A DNA stretch of 45,671 bases from JAHDCC01 sp964551835 (GCA_964551835.1 CAZKEM010000088.1:1-45671); one strand, 5' to 3'. Counted from the first letter of the stretch, positions 33,716-42,573 are shown. Program-made: numbers and translations. The notes: a model not told the origin generated them from the sequence alone.

Positions 33716-34530
33716 CGAACTAGTTCCACTCGGGCTATGAAGGTGGCCGGACCTTGCAACACGATAGAACCGCCGAGTTCGACGTGGACTTTACCGCCTG
33801 GCATGGATACCTCGACATTGGGGCCAACCCGGCCCCATCGATTGAATTGATAGGCCGCGGCACACGCCCCTGAACCGCACGCCTGGGTTAGGCCAGCACC
33901 GCGTTCCCAAGTATGAACTCGAATTGCATCTTCGCCAGTAACCGAAACGAAGTGAACATTGACGCCTTCTTCGTAGTCGGCCTCGATAACCGGGCCAACT
34001 GCCGCGACCTCTACCGCTTCGGGCTCGGCCACTTCGACGATGAGGTGCGGGTTACCAATGTCAACGCCTGCCTGTTGACGAATGTCTACGCCGACGCTGT
34101 CCCAGCGTTCAGAGTGCCCGGGGCCAGATTTGGCGGGGCCCATATCTACCTTGACTTGGATGGTGGCCGCCCGCTGGTCGTCGGTGAGTTCGAGTGTACG
34201 CATTCCGCCATCGGTTCGAATCTGCAGCTTATGACTATTGTCGTTCGCCAAATCCAAGTCAAGATGTTGCGCCAACGCTTGCCCAAGGCATCGGATCCCG
34301 TTGCCTGATATCTCGGCTCGACTCCCATCTGCGTTGAACAGCAACATCGACCAAATATTGTCAGCTAATGGTTCTGCCACAATTAGACCGTCCGCGCCAA
34401 CACCTGTTCTGCGGTCGCACCACGCTATCGCATCGATCGACGATACGTCACGACTAGGGTCGACAGCGATCAGGAAGTCGTTCCCGAGACCATGGTGTTT
34501 TGTAAGATGGGTCTTCTGAGGCAAATACAT
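33712..34530 (-). CDS. dapF: Diaminopimelate epimerase
   Basis: 272 aa. It converts LL-DAP to meso-DAP. The two catalytic cysteines are in GNGIRCLG and ACGSGACAA. KHHGLGNDFL opens the protein as in the family. The start is taken as ATG 34530, with no strong Shine-Dalgarno. It lies in the M. tuberculosis order miaA-dapF-hflX and supplies the last dap step of this operon. Confidence 0.96.
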   Translation of the reverse strand: MYLPQKTHLTKHHGLGNDFLIAVDPSRDVSSIDAIAWCDRRTGVGADGLIVAEPLADNIWSMLLFNADGSRAEISGNGIRCLGQALAQHLDLDLANDNSHKLQIRTDGGMRTLELTDDQRAATIQVKVDMGPAKSGPGHSERWDSVGVDIRQQAGVDIGNPHLIVEVAEPEAVEVAAVGPVIEADYEEGVNVHFVSVTGEDAIRVHTWERGAGLTQACGSGACAAAYQFNRWGRVGPNVEVSMPGGKVHVELGGSIVLQGPATFIARVELVR

Positions 34531-34585
34531 GTACTTTCTATTGTCGCAATTTTCTGGCCGGTTTGCTGCAATTTATATACCAATT

Positions 34586-35518
34586 CTACAACACGTAGCG
34601 ACCCCAGATTGCTTCGGCCTGTTCAGCAACGTCAGCGGCGACCGCGTCAAGCCATTCGATTCGAGGATCTCGACGAAACCAGCGCTGCTGCCGACGCGCG
34701 AATTTTCGGGTCCGACGGGTCGCTTCGTCGAACGCCTGGTCCAGGGTCAGCTCACCGTCGAGATGTCGCCGCAGCTCACCGTACCCGAGGGCGCGTTCCG
34801 CTGTACGTGACAGCGCAACCGACCGAAGGTTGTCGACTTCGGTTAGCCAGCCGTCGTCGAGTTGCTGGCGAAAGCGGGTATCGATTCGTTCGTCGAGGAC
34901 GTCACGGTCAAGGTTCATGCCAATAAGAACGAAGTCTGTTGTCGGGTAGGCATCGACTCCGGGACCGTAAGAGGAGAACGGTTGGCCGGAACCGACGGTG
35001 ACCTCGAGCGCCCTAATCATTCGTCGCCGGTTAGTCGGTTCCATTTTCCTAGAGGCGACGGGATCTAGTTCGACGAGTTGGTTCCAAAGTTTGGCGGTGT
35101 CTGGTTCGGCCTCATAACGGGCGCGGAGTTCGGGAAACTGGTCTGGTACCGCAAAGTTGTCGACAACGGCCTGGACATAGAGGCCAGTCCCACCAACGAC
35201 AATTGCATTGTTTCCACGTTCAGCGACGCCTTTGAGAACATCGTGCACTTCGGTCTGAAACCTAGCCATCGTGTAGTCGTCTTCGGGGTCGACAATATCC
35301 ACGAGGTGGTGGCGAACTTGGTCTCGTTCTTTGGCCGTCGGTTTCGCTGTTCCGATATCGAGGCTCCGATATACGGCCATGGCGTCGGCTGAAACGATCT
35401 CGGTTTGGTCGTTTCTTTTGGCGAGATTCATCGCCAGGCTCGACTTACCTGAAGCAGTCGGACCGACAATCACGAGTGGTCGTCGCTGTTGAAACAGATG
35501 CCCCTGATGGTGGTTCAT
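34586..35518 (-). CDS. miaA: tRNA dimethylallyltransferase
   Basis: 310 aa. It adds the dimethylallyl group to N6 of A37 in tRNAs reading UNN codons. Motifs: P-loop VGPTASGKSS, DAMAVYRSLDIGTAKPT, VGGTGLYVQAV, and a C-terminal RRTRKFARRQQRWFRRD basic region. The ATG 35518 overlaps the stop of the upstream pseudokinase gene (ATGA). Confidence 0.96.
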   Translation of the reverse strand: MNHHQGHLFQQRRPLVIVGPTASGKSSLAMNLAKRNDQTEIVSADAMAVYRSLDIGTAKPTAKERDQVRHHLVDIVDPEDDYTMARFQTEVHDVLKGVAERGNNAIVVGGTGLYVQAVVDNFAVPDQFPELRARYEAEPDTAKLWNQLVELDPVASRKMEPTNRRRMIRALEVTVGSGQPFSSYGPGVDAYPTTDFVLIGMNLDRDVLDERIDTRFRQQLDDGWLTEVDNLRSVALSRTAERALGYGELRRHLDGELTLDQAFDEATRRTRKFARRQQRWFRRDPRIEWLDAVAADVAEQAEAIWGRYVL

Positions 35519-36264
35519 GCCAGCAAGATGCTCGCAAGGAAGAAGTTGTCGATGGCGACCAAGTTTTCACCCGGACCGTAGGAATCGTAGTAGCTAAAGA
35601 CCGCTTCGTCCCCGTAATTTTCGCGCACGCCGCGATGTAGCCAGGCCAGGTCGGCGTTCCGTTCCGCTACGCCCAAGGTGGGGCCGGGAATTATTCCGGT
35701 CAGCGCATCACCCTCGAAGTAGAAATCGTCGACGGTCGGTGCTCCGAGAGCGACAACGGAGTCTTCGACCGGAGGGCGACCGGAAGCGAACATTTCTTCG
35801 AGTTCGACAACGGTGTAGCGGCAGTACGGGTCTGGCAGTTGTTCGGGATTTATGGTTCTGGCCTTGATGGCAACATTGATAGCGGCGGCGTAGTCTTGCC
35901 AGGTTCGACTATATGGGCACGAGTCAGGATCGATCGAATGGATTTGCCGCAACGCTTTGGCAAGGCGAGATGCTAGATGACCTGGTTCGGCGTGAAGTTC
36001 CGGATCTCCCGCACTTTGCCCGTCGGGACGTGTCGTAACGAGCCAGGTCTCATGCCGCGCAGCAACCTCCGGTGTTGGAGCGTGGGCACTAAGCCAATTC
36101 AGTCGGGCCGCGGCGTTTTCGGCTTGTGCGGCTGTTGGATAGTCAAACAATAGATGGTGTTCGGTACACAAACGAGCACAGCCTGAGGACTGTGAAATTC
36201 GGCCCGCCCGATCGGCCCCAATGATAGTATGTAGATCAGCAGGCAAAACAATAGAATCAACCAT
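35515..36264 (-). CDS. APH(3')-like pseudokinase
   Basis: 249 aa from ATG 36264 (an open TTG lies at 36315). The chain aligns by eye with aminoglycoside 3'-phosphotransferases over most of its length: AAARLNWLS..APTPEV, LAKALRQIH, SCPYSR, then ALGAPTVDD where APH has THGDACLPN, and GIIPGPTLGVAERNADLA where APH has GFIDCGRLGVADRYQDIA. So the catalytic Asp is A175, the metal Asn is D180, the second metal Asp is P193, and the ATP-binding Lys is probably D41. It cannot work as a normal kinase. It overlaps miaA by ATGA. The role is unknown. Confidence 0.86.
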   Translation of the reverse strand: MVDSIVLPADLHTIIGADRAGRISQSSGCARLCTEHHLLFDYPTAAQAENAAARLNWLSAHAPTPEVAARHETWLVTTRPDGQSAGDPELHAEPGHLASRLAKALRQIHSIDPDSCPYSRTWQDYAAAINVAIKARTINPEQLPDPYCRYTVVELEEMFASGRPPVEDSVVALGAPTVDDFYFEGDALTGIIPGPTLGVAERNADLAWLHRGVRENYGDEAVFSYYDSYGPGENLVAIDNFFLASILLA

Positions 36265-36374
36265 CACTGACACGCTACCCAACCGGGTGTGTGTTCGTCG
36301 TCTGTTGAGGCACAATACGTCTACGGCTTTGAACCGACACCTGCCTGGACGGCACAGTAAACCAAGGGGAAATT

Positions 36375-37409
36375 ATGGTATCCGACGATCTGCGAACCAA
36401 TCTAAACTATCTATCTGAGCCGTTTGGTTCTGTGTTTAGTGAGAACGTGACGATCGCTCCTTTCGTCGACGGCCAGTACTCCTACCGAGGTTCGGCTGAA
36501 CCATTGGCAACCTTTGCGATTCACCCCGGGGCGCATGCTCTTCATTATTCGAGTTCAGCATTTGAAGGGATGAAAGCTCACCGGCAGGTCGACGGCTCGG
36601 TGGCGATTTTCAGGTTGGATGATCATGTTCGACGGCTACAAAACAGCACAGCCCAGCTGTGTCTACCGGTTCCCGAGTTTGACCTCGCCCGTCAGATGAT
36701 CGTCGACGCGGTCGCCGCCAATTTGGACACGGTGCCAGACAGCCCTGGATCTCTTTATGTTCGACCGGTCGTGTTTGGCACCGACGCCGATGTCGGAGCC
36801 GCGGCGACCCCAAGCAAGGCCGGACTGTTCTACGTAGTGACCTGTCCCGTCGGCGACTATTTTGCGGGCGGTATCCGACCGTTGACGGTTGTGGTCGAAA
36901 CGGAGTCGCCGCGTACAACTCCCCAGTTTGGCATGGTGAAGTCGGGAGCTAATTATGCTATGGCGCTCAAGCCAACTCTCGAGGCGAAGGAGAAACACGG
37001 AGCCGACCAGATTCTTTTCGCCCCTGGCGGAACGATAACCGAAACCGGCGCTTCGAACTTCTTTCTCGTTGACGACAAGCGGGTGATTACGCCTGCGCTG
37101 TCTTCTGAATTTCTGCATGGGGTGACTCGTTCGTCGTTGGTGGCATTGGCCGCCGACCTGGGTTATGAGATTGAGGAACGCGTGCTAGCCGTCGACGAAC
37201 TGGCGGCTTGGGCGACGAAGGGCGAAGCGTTGCTGTCTGGGACCGCTGCAATAGCCGCCCCAGTTGGGACCTTCATCCATGATGGCGAAACGATCGTCCT
37301 AGGAGACGGACAACCTGGGCCAAACACCCTTCGACTTCGTGAAGCTCTCGTAGAAACCCAAATCGGCAAGTCTGAAGACATCCACAACTGGCGTGTAACA
37401 GTCTCGTAG
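36375..37409 (+). CDS. ilvE: Branched-chain amino acid aminotransferase
   Basis: 344 aa fold-type IV PLP enzyme. It transfers amino groups for Leu, Ile and Val. SSAFEGMKAHR, the PLP Lys in GMVKSGANYA, ITETGASNFF and LSGTAA fit the actinobacterial IlvE type. AAGGGG lies upstream of ATG 36375. It has its own strong terminator and diverges from the pseudokinase gene (110 bp gap). Confidence 0.95.
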   Translation: MVSDDLRTNLNYLSEPFGSVFSENVTIAPFVDGQYSYRGSAEPLATFAIHPGAHALHYSSSAFEGMKAHRQVDGSVAIFRLDDHVRRLQNSTAQLCLPVPEFDLARQMIVDAVAANLDTVPDSPGSLYVRPVVFGTDADVGAAATPSKAGLFYVVTCPVGDYFAGGIRPLTVVVETESPRTTPQFGMVKSGANYAMALKPTLEAKEKHGADQILFAPGGTITETGASNFFLVDDKRVITPALSSEFLHGVTRSSLVALAADLGYEIEERVLAVDELAAWATKGEALLSGTAAIAAPVGTFIHDGETIVLGDGQPGPNTLRLREALVETQIGKSEDIHNWRVTVS

Positions 37410-37430
37410 TTCTCTTACGAACCAAATAAG

Positions 37431-37460
37431 GAGGCACCGAATGTCGATATTCGGTGCCTC
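37431..37460 (+). terminator. Rho-independent terminator of ilvE
   Basis: A perfect 12-bp stem (GAGGCACCGAAT / ATTCGGTGCCTC) with a 6-nt loop lies 21 bp after the ilvE stop and is followed by TTGTTACTT. It may also stop transcripts from ino1 on the other strand. Confidence 0.85.
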
Positions 37461-37514
37461 TTGTTACTTGGAGAGAATCGTTTAGATTCTTCTTTGCCTG
37501 CTAACTAGTTATGA

Positions 37515-38837
37515 CTACCCGGCTTCTGAATGGGTTACAGGTTTTTCGCCCATCCATTCACGCAGGGTGTTCTTGAGCTTGGTCTGTTGAATAAACAGGT
37601 CGTGTTCAGCTTCCACTTCACCCCGAGATTGTGGAGCTTTGAAGTAGAAGCTCAACCATTCCTGGACGTCGTTTTGTCCAGCCCGTGACGCCAAGTCCAT
37701 AAACAAAGCCAGGTCGAGAACGAGAGGCGCTGCGAGGATCGAGTCGCGGCACAAGAAGTCGATCTTAATTTCCATCGGATAGTTCATCCAACCGAAAATG
37801 TCGATGGCATCCCAGCCCTCTTTGTTGTCGCCGCGAGGTGGGAAGTAGTTGATACGAACTACGTGGTCGATGTTGCCGTACAGCTCAGGATAAACGTCGG
37901 GTTGTAAGATACTTCCGATAACCCCAAGTTTTGATTCTTCTTTGGTTTTGAAGTTCTCGGGGTCGTCGAGCACCTCCCCATCTCGGTTGCCCAAAATGTT
38001 GGTAGAGAACCAGCCACGAAGACCTAACATTCGGGCCTTGAGACCCGGAGCGAGGAGGGTCTTCATTAAGGTCTGGCCAGTCTTGAAATCTTTGCCAGCA
38101 ATCGGCACGTTCAAGCTGCGTGACAACTCGACCATACATGGGATGTCGACACTCAAGTTTGGGGCGCCGTTAGCGAACGGGACACCGCTTTGAAGCGATG
38201 CGTATGCATAGATCTGGCTTGGTGAAATGTTGTCGTCGTTGGCTTTGAGGCCTGCTTCGAACGCTTCGACTGTCTGGTGACACGCAGATTCTGTCTGGAA
38301 AGCTTCGGTGGACCCACACCAAACCATGACCATCCGGTCGCATTCATTCTCGGTGCTGAACCGTTGGATGTCATCGATCAGGGCCATCGCCTGGTCCCAT
38401 TTCGAATCGAGGTCTTTGACCCGTTTACCGTCGAGGCGTTTAACCCAACGTTGGTCGAAGACGGCGTCCATAGCAACTACACCTTCGAGCTCAGCTGAGA
38501 TCTCACCGAGGTCGCCCCCTTCGAGTACGCCAGCATGCTTGGCCGCTTCGAGCGCATTGTTTGAGACTGGGTCCCAACCGCCGAATACGAGGTCGTCGAG
38601 TGATGCTAGTGGAGCGAAGTCTCGGATAAGCGGGTTGCGGTCCTCGTCTCGGGTTCCGAGCCGAATATGTGCGGTCTGGGAGACCGAGCCGATCGGCTTT
38701 ACCAATCCTGCGCGAGCAGCAAGGACACCGGCGATGAAGGTCGACGCTACTGCGCCAACTCCGGGAGTAAGAACACCGAGTTTGCCGGTAGCTGGCTTGA
38801 TGTCCAGAGCGGATGGGTTTTCAGACGAAGTAGTCAT
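37515..38837 (-). CDS. ino1: Inositol-3-phosphate synthase, long type
   Basis: 440 aa. It converts glucose-6-phosphate to myo-inositol-3-phosphate with NAD. Motifs: LTPGVGAVAS (NAD), GKDFKTGQT, LGNRDGEVLDDPENFKTKE, and the C-terminal NYPMEIKIDFLCRDS. It is about 70 residues longer than mycobacterial Ino1 (367 aa) and closer in layout to longer bacterial forms. The ATG lies six bases after a TAGCAT hexamer with no Shine-Dalgarno, so a leaderless message is possible. It diverges from a LysR gene. Confidence 0.93.
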   Translation of the reverse strand: MTTSSENPSALDIKPATGKLGVLTPGVGAVASTFIAGVLAARAGLVKPIGSVSQTAHIRLGTRDEDRNPLIRDFAPLASLDDLVFGGWDPVSNNALEAAKHAGVLEGGDLGEISAELEGVVAMDAVFDQRWVKRLDGKRVKDLDSKWDQAMALIDDIQRFSTENECDRMVMVWCGSTEAFQTESACHQTVEAFEAGLKANDDNISPSQIYAYASLQSGVPFANGAPNLSVDIPCMVELSRSLNVPIAGKDFKTGQTLMKTLLAPGLKARMLGLRGWFSTNILGNRDGEVLDDPENFKTKEESKLGVIGSILQPDVYPELYGNIDHVVRINYFPPRGDNKEGWDAIDIFGWMNYPMEIKIDFLCRDSILAAPLVLDLALFMDLASRAGQNDVQEWLSFYFKAPQSRGEVEAEHDLFIQQTKLKNTLREWMGEKPVTHSEAG

Positions 38838-38871
38838 GGTTAAATGCTAAGCGTTTCTTAAGCCGATTTGC

Positions 38872-38887
38872 TAAATGATTAGATTTA
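38872..38887. promoter_or_regulatory. Candidate LysR-type operator
   Basis: TAAAT-GATTAG-ATTTA is a perfect inverted repeat with a 6-bp centre in the 66-bp gap between ino1 and the LysR gene. The gap is AT-rich compared with its surroundings. Divergent placement fits autoregulation and control of ino1. Confidence 0.5.
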
Positions 38888-38903
38888 CTTAACAATAAGA
38901 CGT

Positions 38904-39791
38904 GTGCGAACCAAATTACCCCAACTGACAATTCAACAACTCGAATATTTGGCGGCGGTGTCGATCGAAGACACCTGGGCGGCCGCGGCGAAACGCCTCC
39001 AGGTGACCCCTTCCGCTCTCAGTCAGGGCTTGGCCGAACTAGAACGCCGGCTGGGAGTCACCTTGTTTGAGCGCGTGGGTAGGCGACGAGTCCTTACTGA
39101 CGACGCGCAGCAAGTAGTTCAGTACGCTCAGCGCGTGCTGGCACAGACGACAGATCTCGCCCGATGGGCTGAAGAGTTAGGTGCCGGTGCAACTGGCAGT
39201 TTACGAATTGGCATGATTGACGTTGCCGCGGTGGCTCACTTCCCTCGGACACTGCAGTCGTTCATCGCCGAACACCCTGATCTCAACCTGAGCCTGACTG
39301 TTGCTTCTTCGGCTCAGCTGGTCGATGCCGTACTAGACGGTGAGTTGGCATTCGCCTTGGTAGTCAAACCGGCTAAGAGTATTGTCGACTGCCATCTGAC
39401 CGAGGTGCTAGCCGAGGATTTGGCTATCTACGCGCCGGGTGGCACAACCCGCCGCGATCCGGCGACATGGGGCCCTTGGGTGTTGTTCCCGGAAATTTCC
39501 CACACGAGGCAATTGGTAGCCCGGGCTTTGCAGGCCAGAGGGGCCCCGGTTCAAGTCACGGCGGTTTCAAACCAGCCAGATGTTCTCCGAGAGATGGTGC
39601 AGCTCGGGTTGGGCTGGACTGTACTCCCAGTCGTCCAAGCCGAAGAAGGTCCGAACCCTCTTCGAAGAGCCCAAGCCAAACCTCTCCTCCAACGACACTT
39701 GGTCATTGCTCAGCGAGCCGACGCAATACCGAACCCTGCTTCTGACAATCTGATCGCCGCACTTTTAGATGCCGCCAAGACCACGCTCTAG
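38904..39791 (+). CDS. LysR-family transcriptional regulator
   Basis: 295 aa. The N-terminal winged helix-turn-helix is clear (TWAAAAKRLQVTPSALSQGL, about residues 24-43, then LGVTLFERVGRR). A periplasmic-binding-like effector domain follows (about 90-290). The start is GTG 38904 with no Shine-Dalgarno. It faces away from ino1, the most likely target by position. The effector is unknown. Confidence 0.92.
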   Translation: MRTKLPQLTIQQLEYLAAVSIEDTWAAAAKRLQVTPSALSQGLAELERRLGVTLFERVGRRRVLTDDAQQVVQYAQRVLAQTTDLARWAEELGAGATGSLRIGMIDVAAVAHFPRTLQSFIAEHPDLNLSLTVASSAQLVDAVLDGELAFALVVKPAKSIVDCHLTEVLAEDLAIYAPGGTTRRDPATWGPWVLFPEISHTRQLVARALQARGAPVQVTAVSNQPDVLREMVQLGLGWTVLPVVQAEEGPNPLRRAQAKPLLQRHLVIAQRADAIPNPASDNLIAALLDAAKTTL

Positions 39792-39805
39792 ACGACCAAG
39801 CCAAC

Positions 39806-39829
39806 CGCGGCGCCTAACCGGAGGCCGCG
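39806..39829. terminator. Weak hairpin between convergent LysR and oxidoreductase genes
   Basis: CGCGG..CCT pairs with AGGCCGCG, 8 bp with a 2-nt bulge. No T tract. It may slow read-through. Confidence 0.3.
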
Positions 39830-39841
39830 AATCCAACCCAG

Positions 39842-42037
39842 CTACGAGGCTTCTACCGTCACGACGACACCTTTAAATGCGGGAGTACGGCTTTGACCAT
39901 CAACGGCGCGCGGCACCAAAACATTTGCTTCGGGAAAATACATCAACGAATTGCCGGGACGGATCTTGTCGTAACTACGAGCCAGAACCGTTATGGAACC
40001 GGTGTCATTTCTGACGGTAACCCGCTGATCGTTCCTGAGATTGAGACGACGTAGATCATCGGGGTGGATGAGAATTACGTCGCGGCGGTCCTGGTTGCGA
40101 TACAGGTCTTCTTCTTCGTACACGACAGTGTTAAACTGACCCTCGCTCCTAACCGTCATCAGACGAAGTTCGGACTCTGAGCCTACGAGGTCGGGCAAGC
40201 TATGAACAAACATTTGAGCTTTCCCATTTTCGGTCGCGAAACTCGGTTCGTGAAACGTGCGCCCGTTGATCTGGAACTCTTCCATAGTCTGGTCGATTTG
40301 GGCCAGCTTGCCATAGCCGGGAACGACCGAAGCTATCCAATCGCGAACGGTTGACGTGTTCGCCATCGCGGACCAATCGACAACCTGGTTAGCATCGCCA
40401 AAAAGCCGACTTCCAATTTCGGAAACGATCTCAACTTCGCTGCGGGGGCCGGAAAAACGCCGAGGACCACCGTCGCTCAACCGGACGTAGTTAAACATCG
40501 ACTCCTGCGTCGTCGGCTGCGGCTCCTCATCTCGGGCCAGAACCGGCAAGATGATGGTCTCGTCAGCCAACCCGTGAACATGACCGGTGTTTAAGGTCGT
40601 ACTCAAAAAGACGTTCATTTCAAGGTTGGCGAGCGCTTCGGCGGCGAACGTCGAGTCGGGGTTCGAACCGTAAAGGTTACCGCCGAGACAAAACCCCACC
40701 TTGACGTCGCCCGACGCGGCCGCTTCGATACAAGCCATCGTGTCCATACCTTCGTTTCGTGGAAGCTCAAGCCCATGGAGCGTCTCCAACTTCTCAAAGA
40801 TCTGCTTCTTAAGTTTGGGCGTTACCCCCACCGAGCCAATCCCCTGCACATTACTATGACCACGAATCGGCATCAGTCCGCTACCGGGACGGCCGACCAT
40901 ACCCCGTGACATGGCCAGAGCAGCGATCGCCTGAACGTTCTCAACCCCGTGCAGGTGATGAGTAACGCCCATCGTCCAGGAGAAAATTGTGTTTTTGGAT
41001 GCAGCATAGACCGAAGCGACTCGTTCGATATCGACCTTGGAAACCCCAGACTTCGATTCGATCTCCGACCAACCGAAGGCGTCAACCGCTGCCAGCCATT
41101 CCTCGCTCTGGTCGCAGTGAGATTCCAAAAACGACTCATCCAGTGAACCGGCTTCCACGACTGCTTTGGCTAACCCCCACAGCAAGGCCAAGTCGCCCCC
41201 GATGTGGGGTTGGATATAGTGGGTCGCCACCTTCGTAGCTAACGTCAACGACGATGGGCTGGATGGAACCCGAAACCTTTTCATTCCAGTCTCAACGACC
41301 GGGTTTATAACGACTACGTCTCCACCCCGTCGACGAACGTGCATCAGGCTGGTCATCAGTCGAGGATGGTTACTGGCAGGATTTCCTCCAATAACAAAAA
41401 CAGTGTCAGCGCTTTCGAGATCTTCAAGAACGACTGTGGCCGTCGAAGAGCCTACGGTCGATGAGAGGCCAACTCCGCTTGCCTGATGACAGTAGTAACT
41501 ACAGTTGTTGACGTTATTGGTGCCGAACTGCCGGGCCAAAAGTTGTAACAAGAACCCAGCTTCGTTACTACTCCGACCGCTGAAATACCAGAAACTCTCG
41601 TCGGGCTCGATCCGGTCTAGCTTCGCCACTATCGAACCGATAGCGTCGTCCCATGAAATTGGTTCGAACCGATCTGAACCTTTGACGTACCGAACCGGTT
41701 CGGCCAACCGACCGGCGTGTTCGAGCTGGCGCGGACTGAGCTTTGCCAGATCGGCAACGGTGTTAGTTCGCCAAAAATCGGAGGCGATTGCGGGTTGCAT
41801 GTCGGCCGCCACGGCTTGCAGGCTCTTCTTGCAGACTTCGGGGAACCTTCCAGACTCGTTAACCATTCCTCCGCGTTGGCCCCCCATCCCCAACGCACAA
41901 GTCTTGCAGGCATTCTTAGTTCGCAACGCCCGGTAAAGTCTCCACGGACCGCGAATGGGGCCGCCCACCACTCGGCCTTTCTGGTAGGTGTACCAGATGG
42001 CCCGGAAGCCTCCACCCGAGTCTACTTTCATCTTCAC
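39842..42037 (-). CDS. FdhF/YdeP-family molybdopterin oxidoreductase
   Basis: 731 aa. The N-terminal cysteines are C44, C47 and C69, three rather than the four that hold a normal 4Fe-4S cluster, as in YdeP-type members. CSYYCHQASG (C183) matches the place of the Sec/Cys Mo ligand of formate dehydrogenase. GGNPASNHPR, GRPGSGLMPIRGHSNVQG and the C-terminal RVTVRNDTGSI segment bind molybdopterin. Substrate and partners are unknown; no fdhD or other subunit is nearby. GTG 42037 is taken as the start; ATG 42031 is possible. Confidence 0.9.
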   Translation of the reverse strand: MKMKVDSGGGFRAIWYTYQKGRVVGGPIRGPWRLYRALRTKNACKTCALGMGGQRGGMVNESGRFPEVCKKSLQAVAADMQPAIASDFWRTNTVADLAKLSPRQLEHAGRLAEPVRYVKGSDRFEPISWDDAIGSIVAKLDRIEPDESFWYFSGRSSNEAGFLLQLLARQFGTNNVNNCSYYCHQASGVGLSSTVGSSTATVVLEDLESADTVFVIGGNPASNHPRLMTSLMHVRRRGGDVVVINPVVETGMKRFRVPSSPSSLTLATKVATHYIQPHIGGDLALLWGLAKAVVEAGSLDESFLESHCDQSEEWLAAVDAFGWSEIESKSGVSKVDIERVASVYAASKNTIFSWTMGVTHHLHGVENVQAIAALAMSRGMVGRPGSGLMPIRGHSNVQGIGSVGVTPKLKKQIFEKLETLHGLELPRNEGMDTMACIEAAASGDVKVGFCLGGNLYGSNPDSTFAAEALANLEMNVFLSTTLNTGHVHGLADETIILPVLARDEEPQPTTQESMFNYVRLSDGGPRRFSGPRSEVEIVSEIGSRLFGDANQVVDWSAMANTSTVRDWIASVVPGYGKLAQIDQTMEEFQINGRTFHEPSFATENGKAQMFVHSLPDLVGSESELRLMTVRSEGQFNTVVYEEEDLYRNQDRRDVILIHPDDLRRLNLRNDQRVTVRNDTGSITVLARSYDKIRPGNSLMYFPEANVLVPRAVDGQSRTPAFKGVVVTVEAS

Positions 42038-42064
42038 AGTCTAGTCGGTTCGCCTCCACCGAGG

Positions 42065-42573
42065 GCAAAATCGGTAACTATGAAAGCCGGCACCGGCCCA
42101 GACACAACCGACGAAAACGGCAACCCAGTCGACGGAGAAGAAGTCGAAGCAGAAGACCCATCAAACTACTACGGCACCATGGTCGGGATCGACATCACCA
42201 AGTATGTGCAAGGCGACGATGCTAACGAAGCTCCCGGTGTGTTGATCGACGCCGATGAAACGGCAATGTTTACCTATGAAGTCACAAACACAGGAAACGC
42301 TCCATTGACCGTTGTCTCGATCACCGACGATGCTGGTACGCCCGGCGACGCCACCGTTGATGTAACGCCAAGTCTAGTTTCCGGCGACACCAACGACGAC
42401 GGACTACTCGACACCGAAGAGACATGGATATACGAAATCGACTTGCCCGTCGTCGACGGTCAATACACCAACACCGTTGTGGTTCGCCTTGGGTGTTGCT
42501 AGGGATCTCATTGATTGCCGTCCTTGGCGGCGTTCTTCTTCTTGGAGCGGCGCGTCGCCGAGAGTTATTCTAG
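42065..42573 (+). pseudogene. Decayed fragment of a DUF7507-like repetitive surface protein
   Basis: The frame from about 42065 encodes AGTGPDTTDENGNPVDGEE, then PSNYYG, ITKYVQGDDANEAPG, FTYEVTNTGNAPLT, DTNDDGLLDTEETW and GQYTNTVVV. This is one unit typical of large Acidimicrobiia and related surface proteins. The frame stops at 42502. From 42484 another frame reads PWVLLGISLIAVLGGVLLLG, then AARRRELF and a stop at 42573: a hydrophobic anchor with a basic tail as ends such proteins. The start has no signal peptide and abuts the oxidoreductase start. So the gene has lost its 5' part and carries a frameshift. Confidence 0.8.

Noticed and set aside
41717..42060. The upstream part of a 261-aa plus-strand frame that includes the surface-protein remnant
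   Set aside because: It lies antisense to the oxidoreductase start and its residues show no protein-like pattern. Only the part from about 42065 resembles a known repeat.
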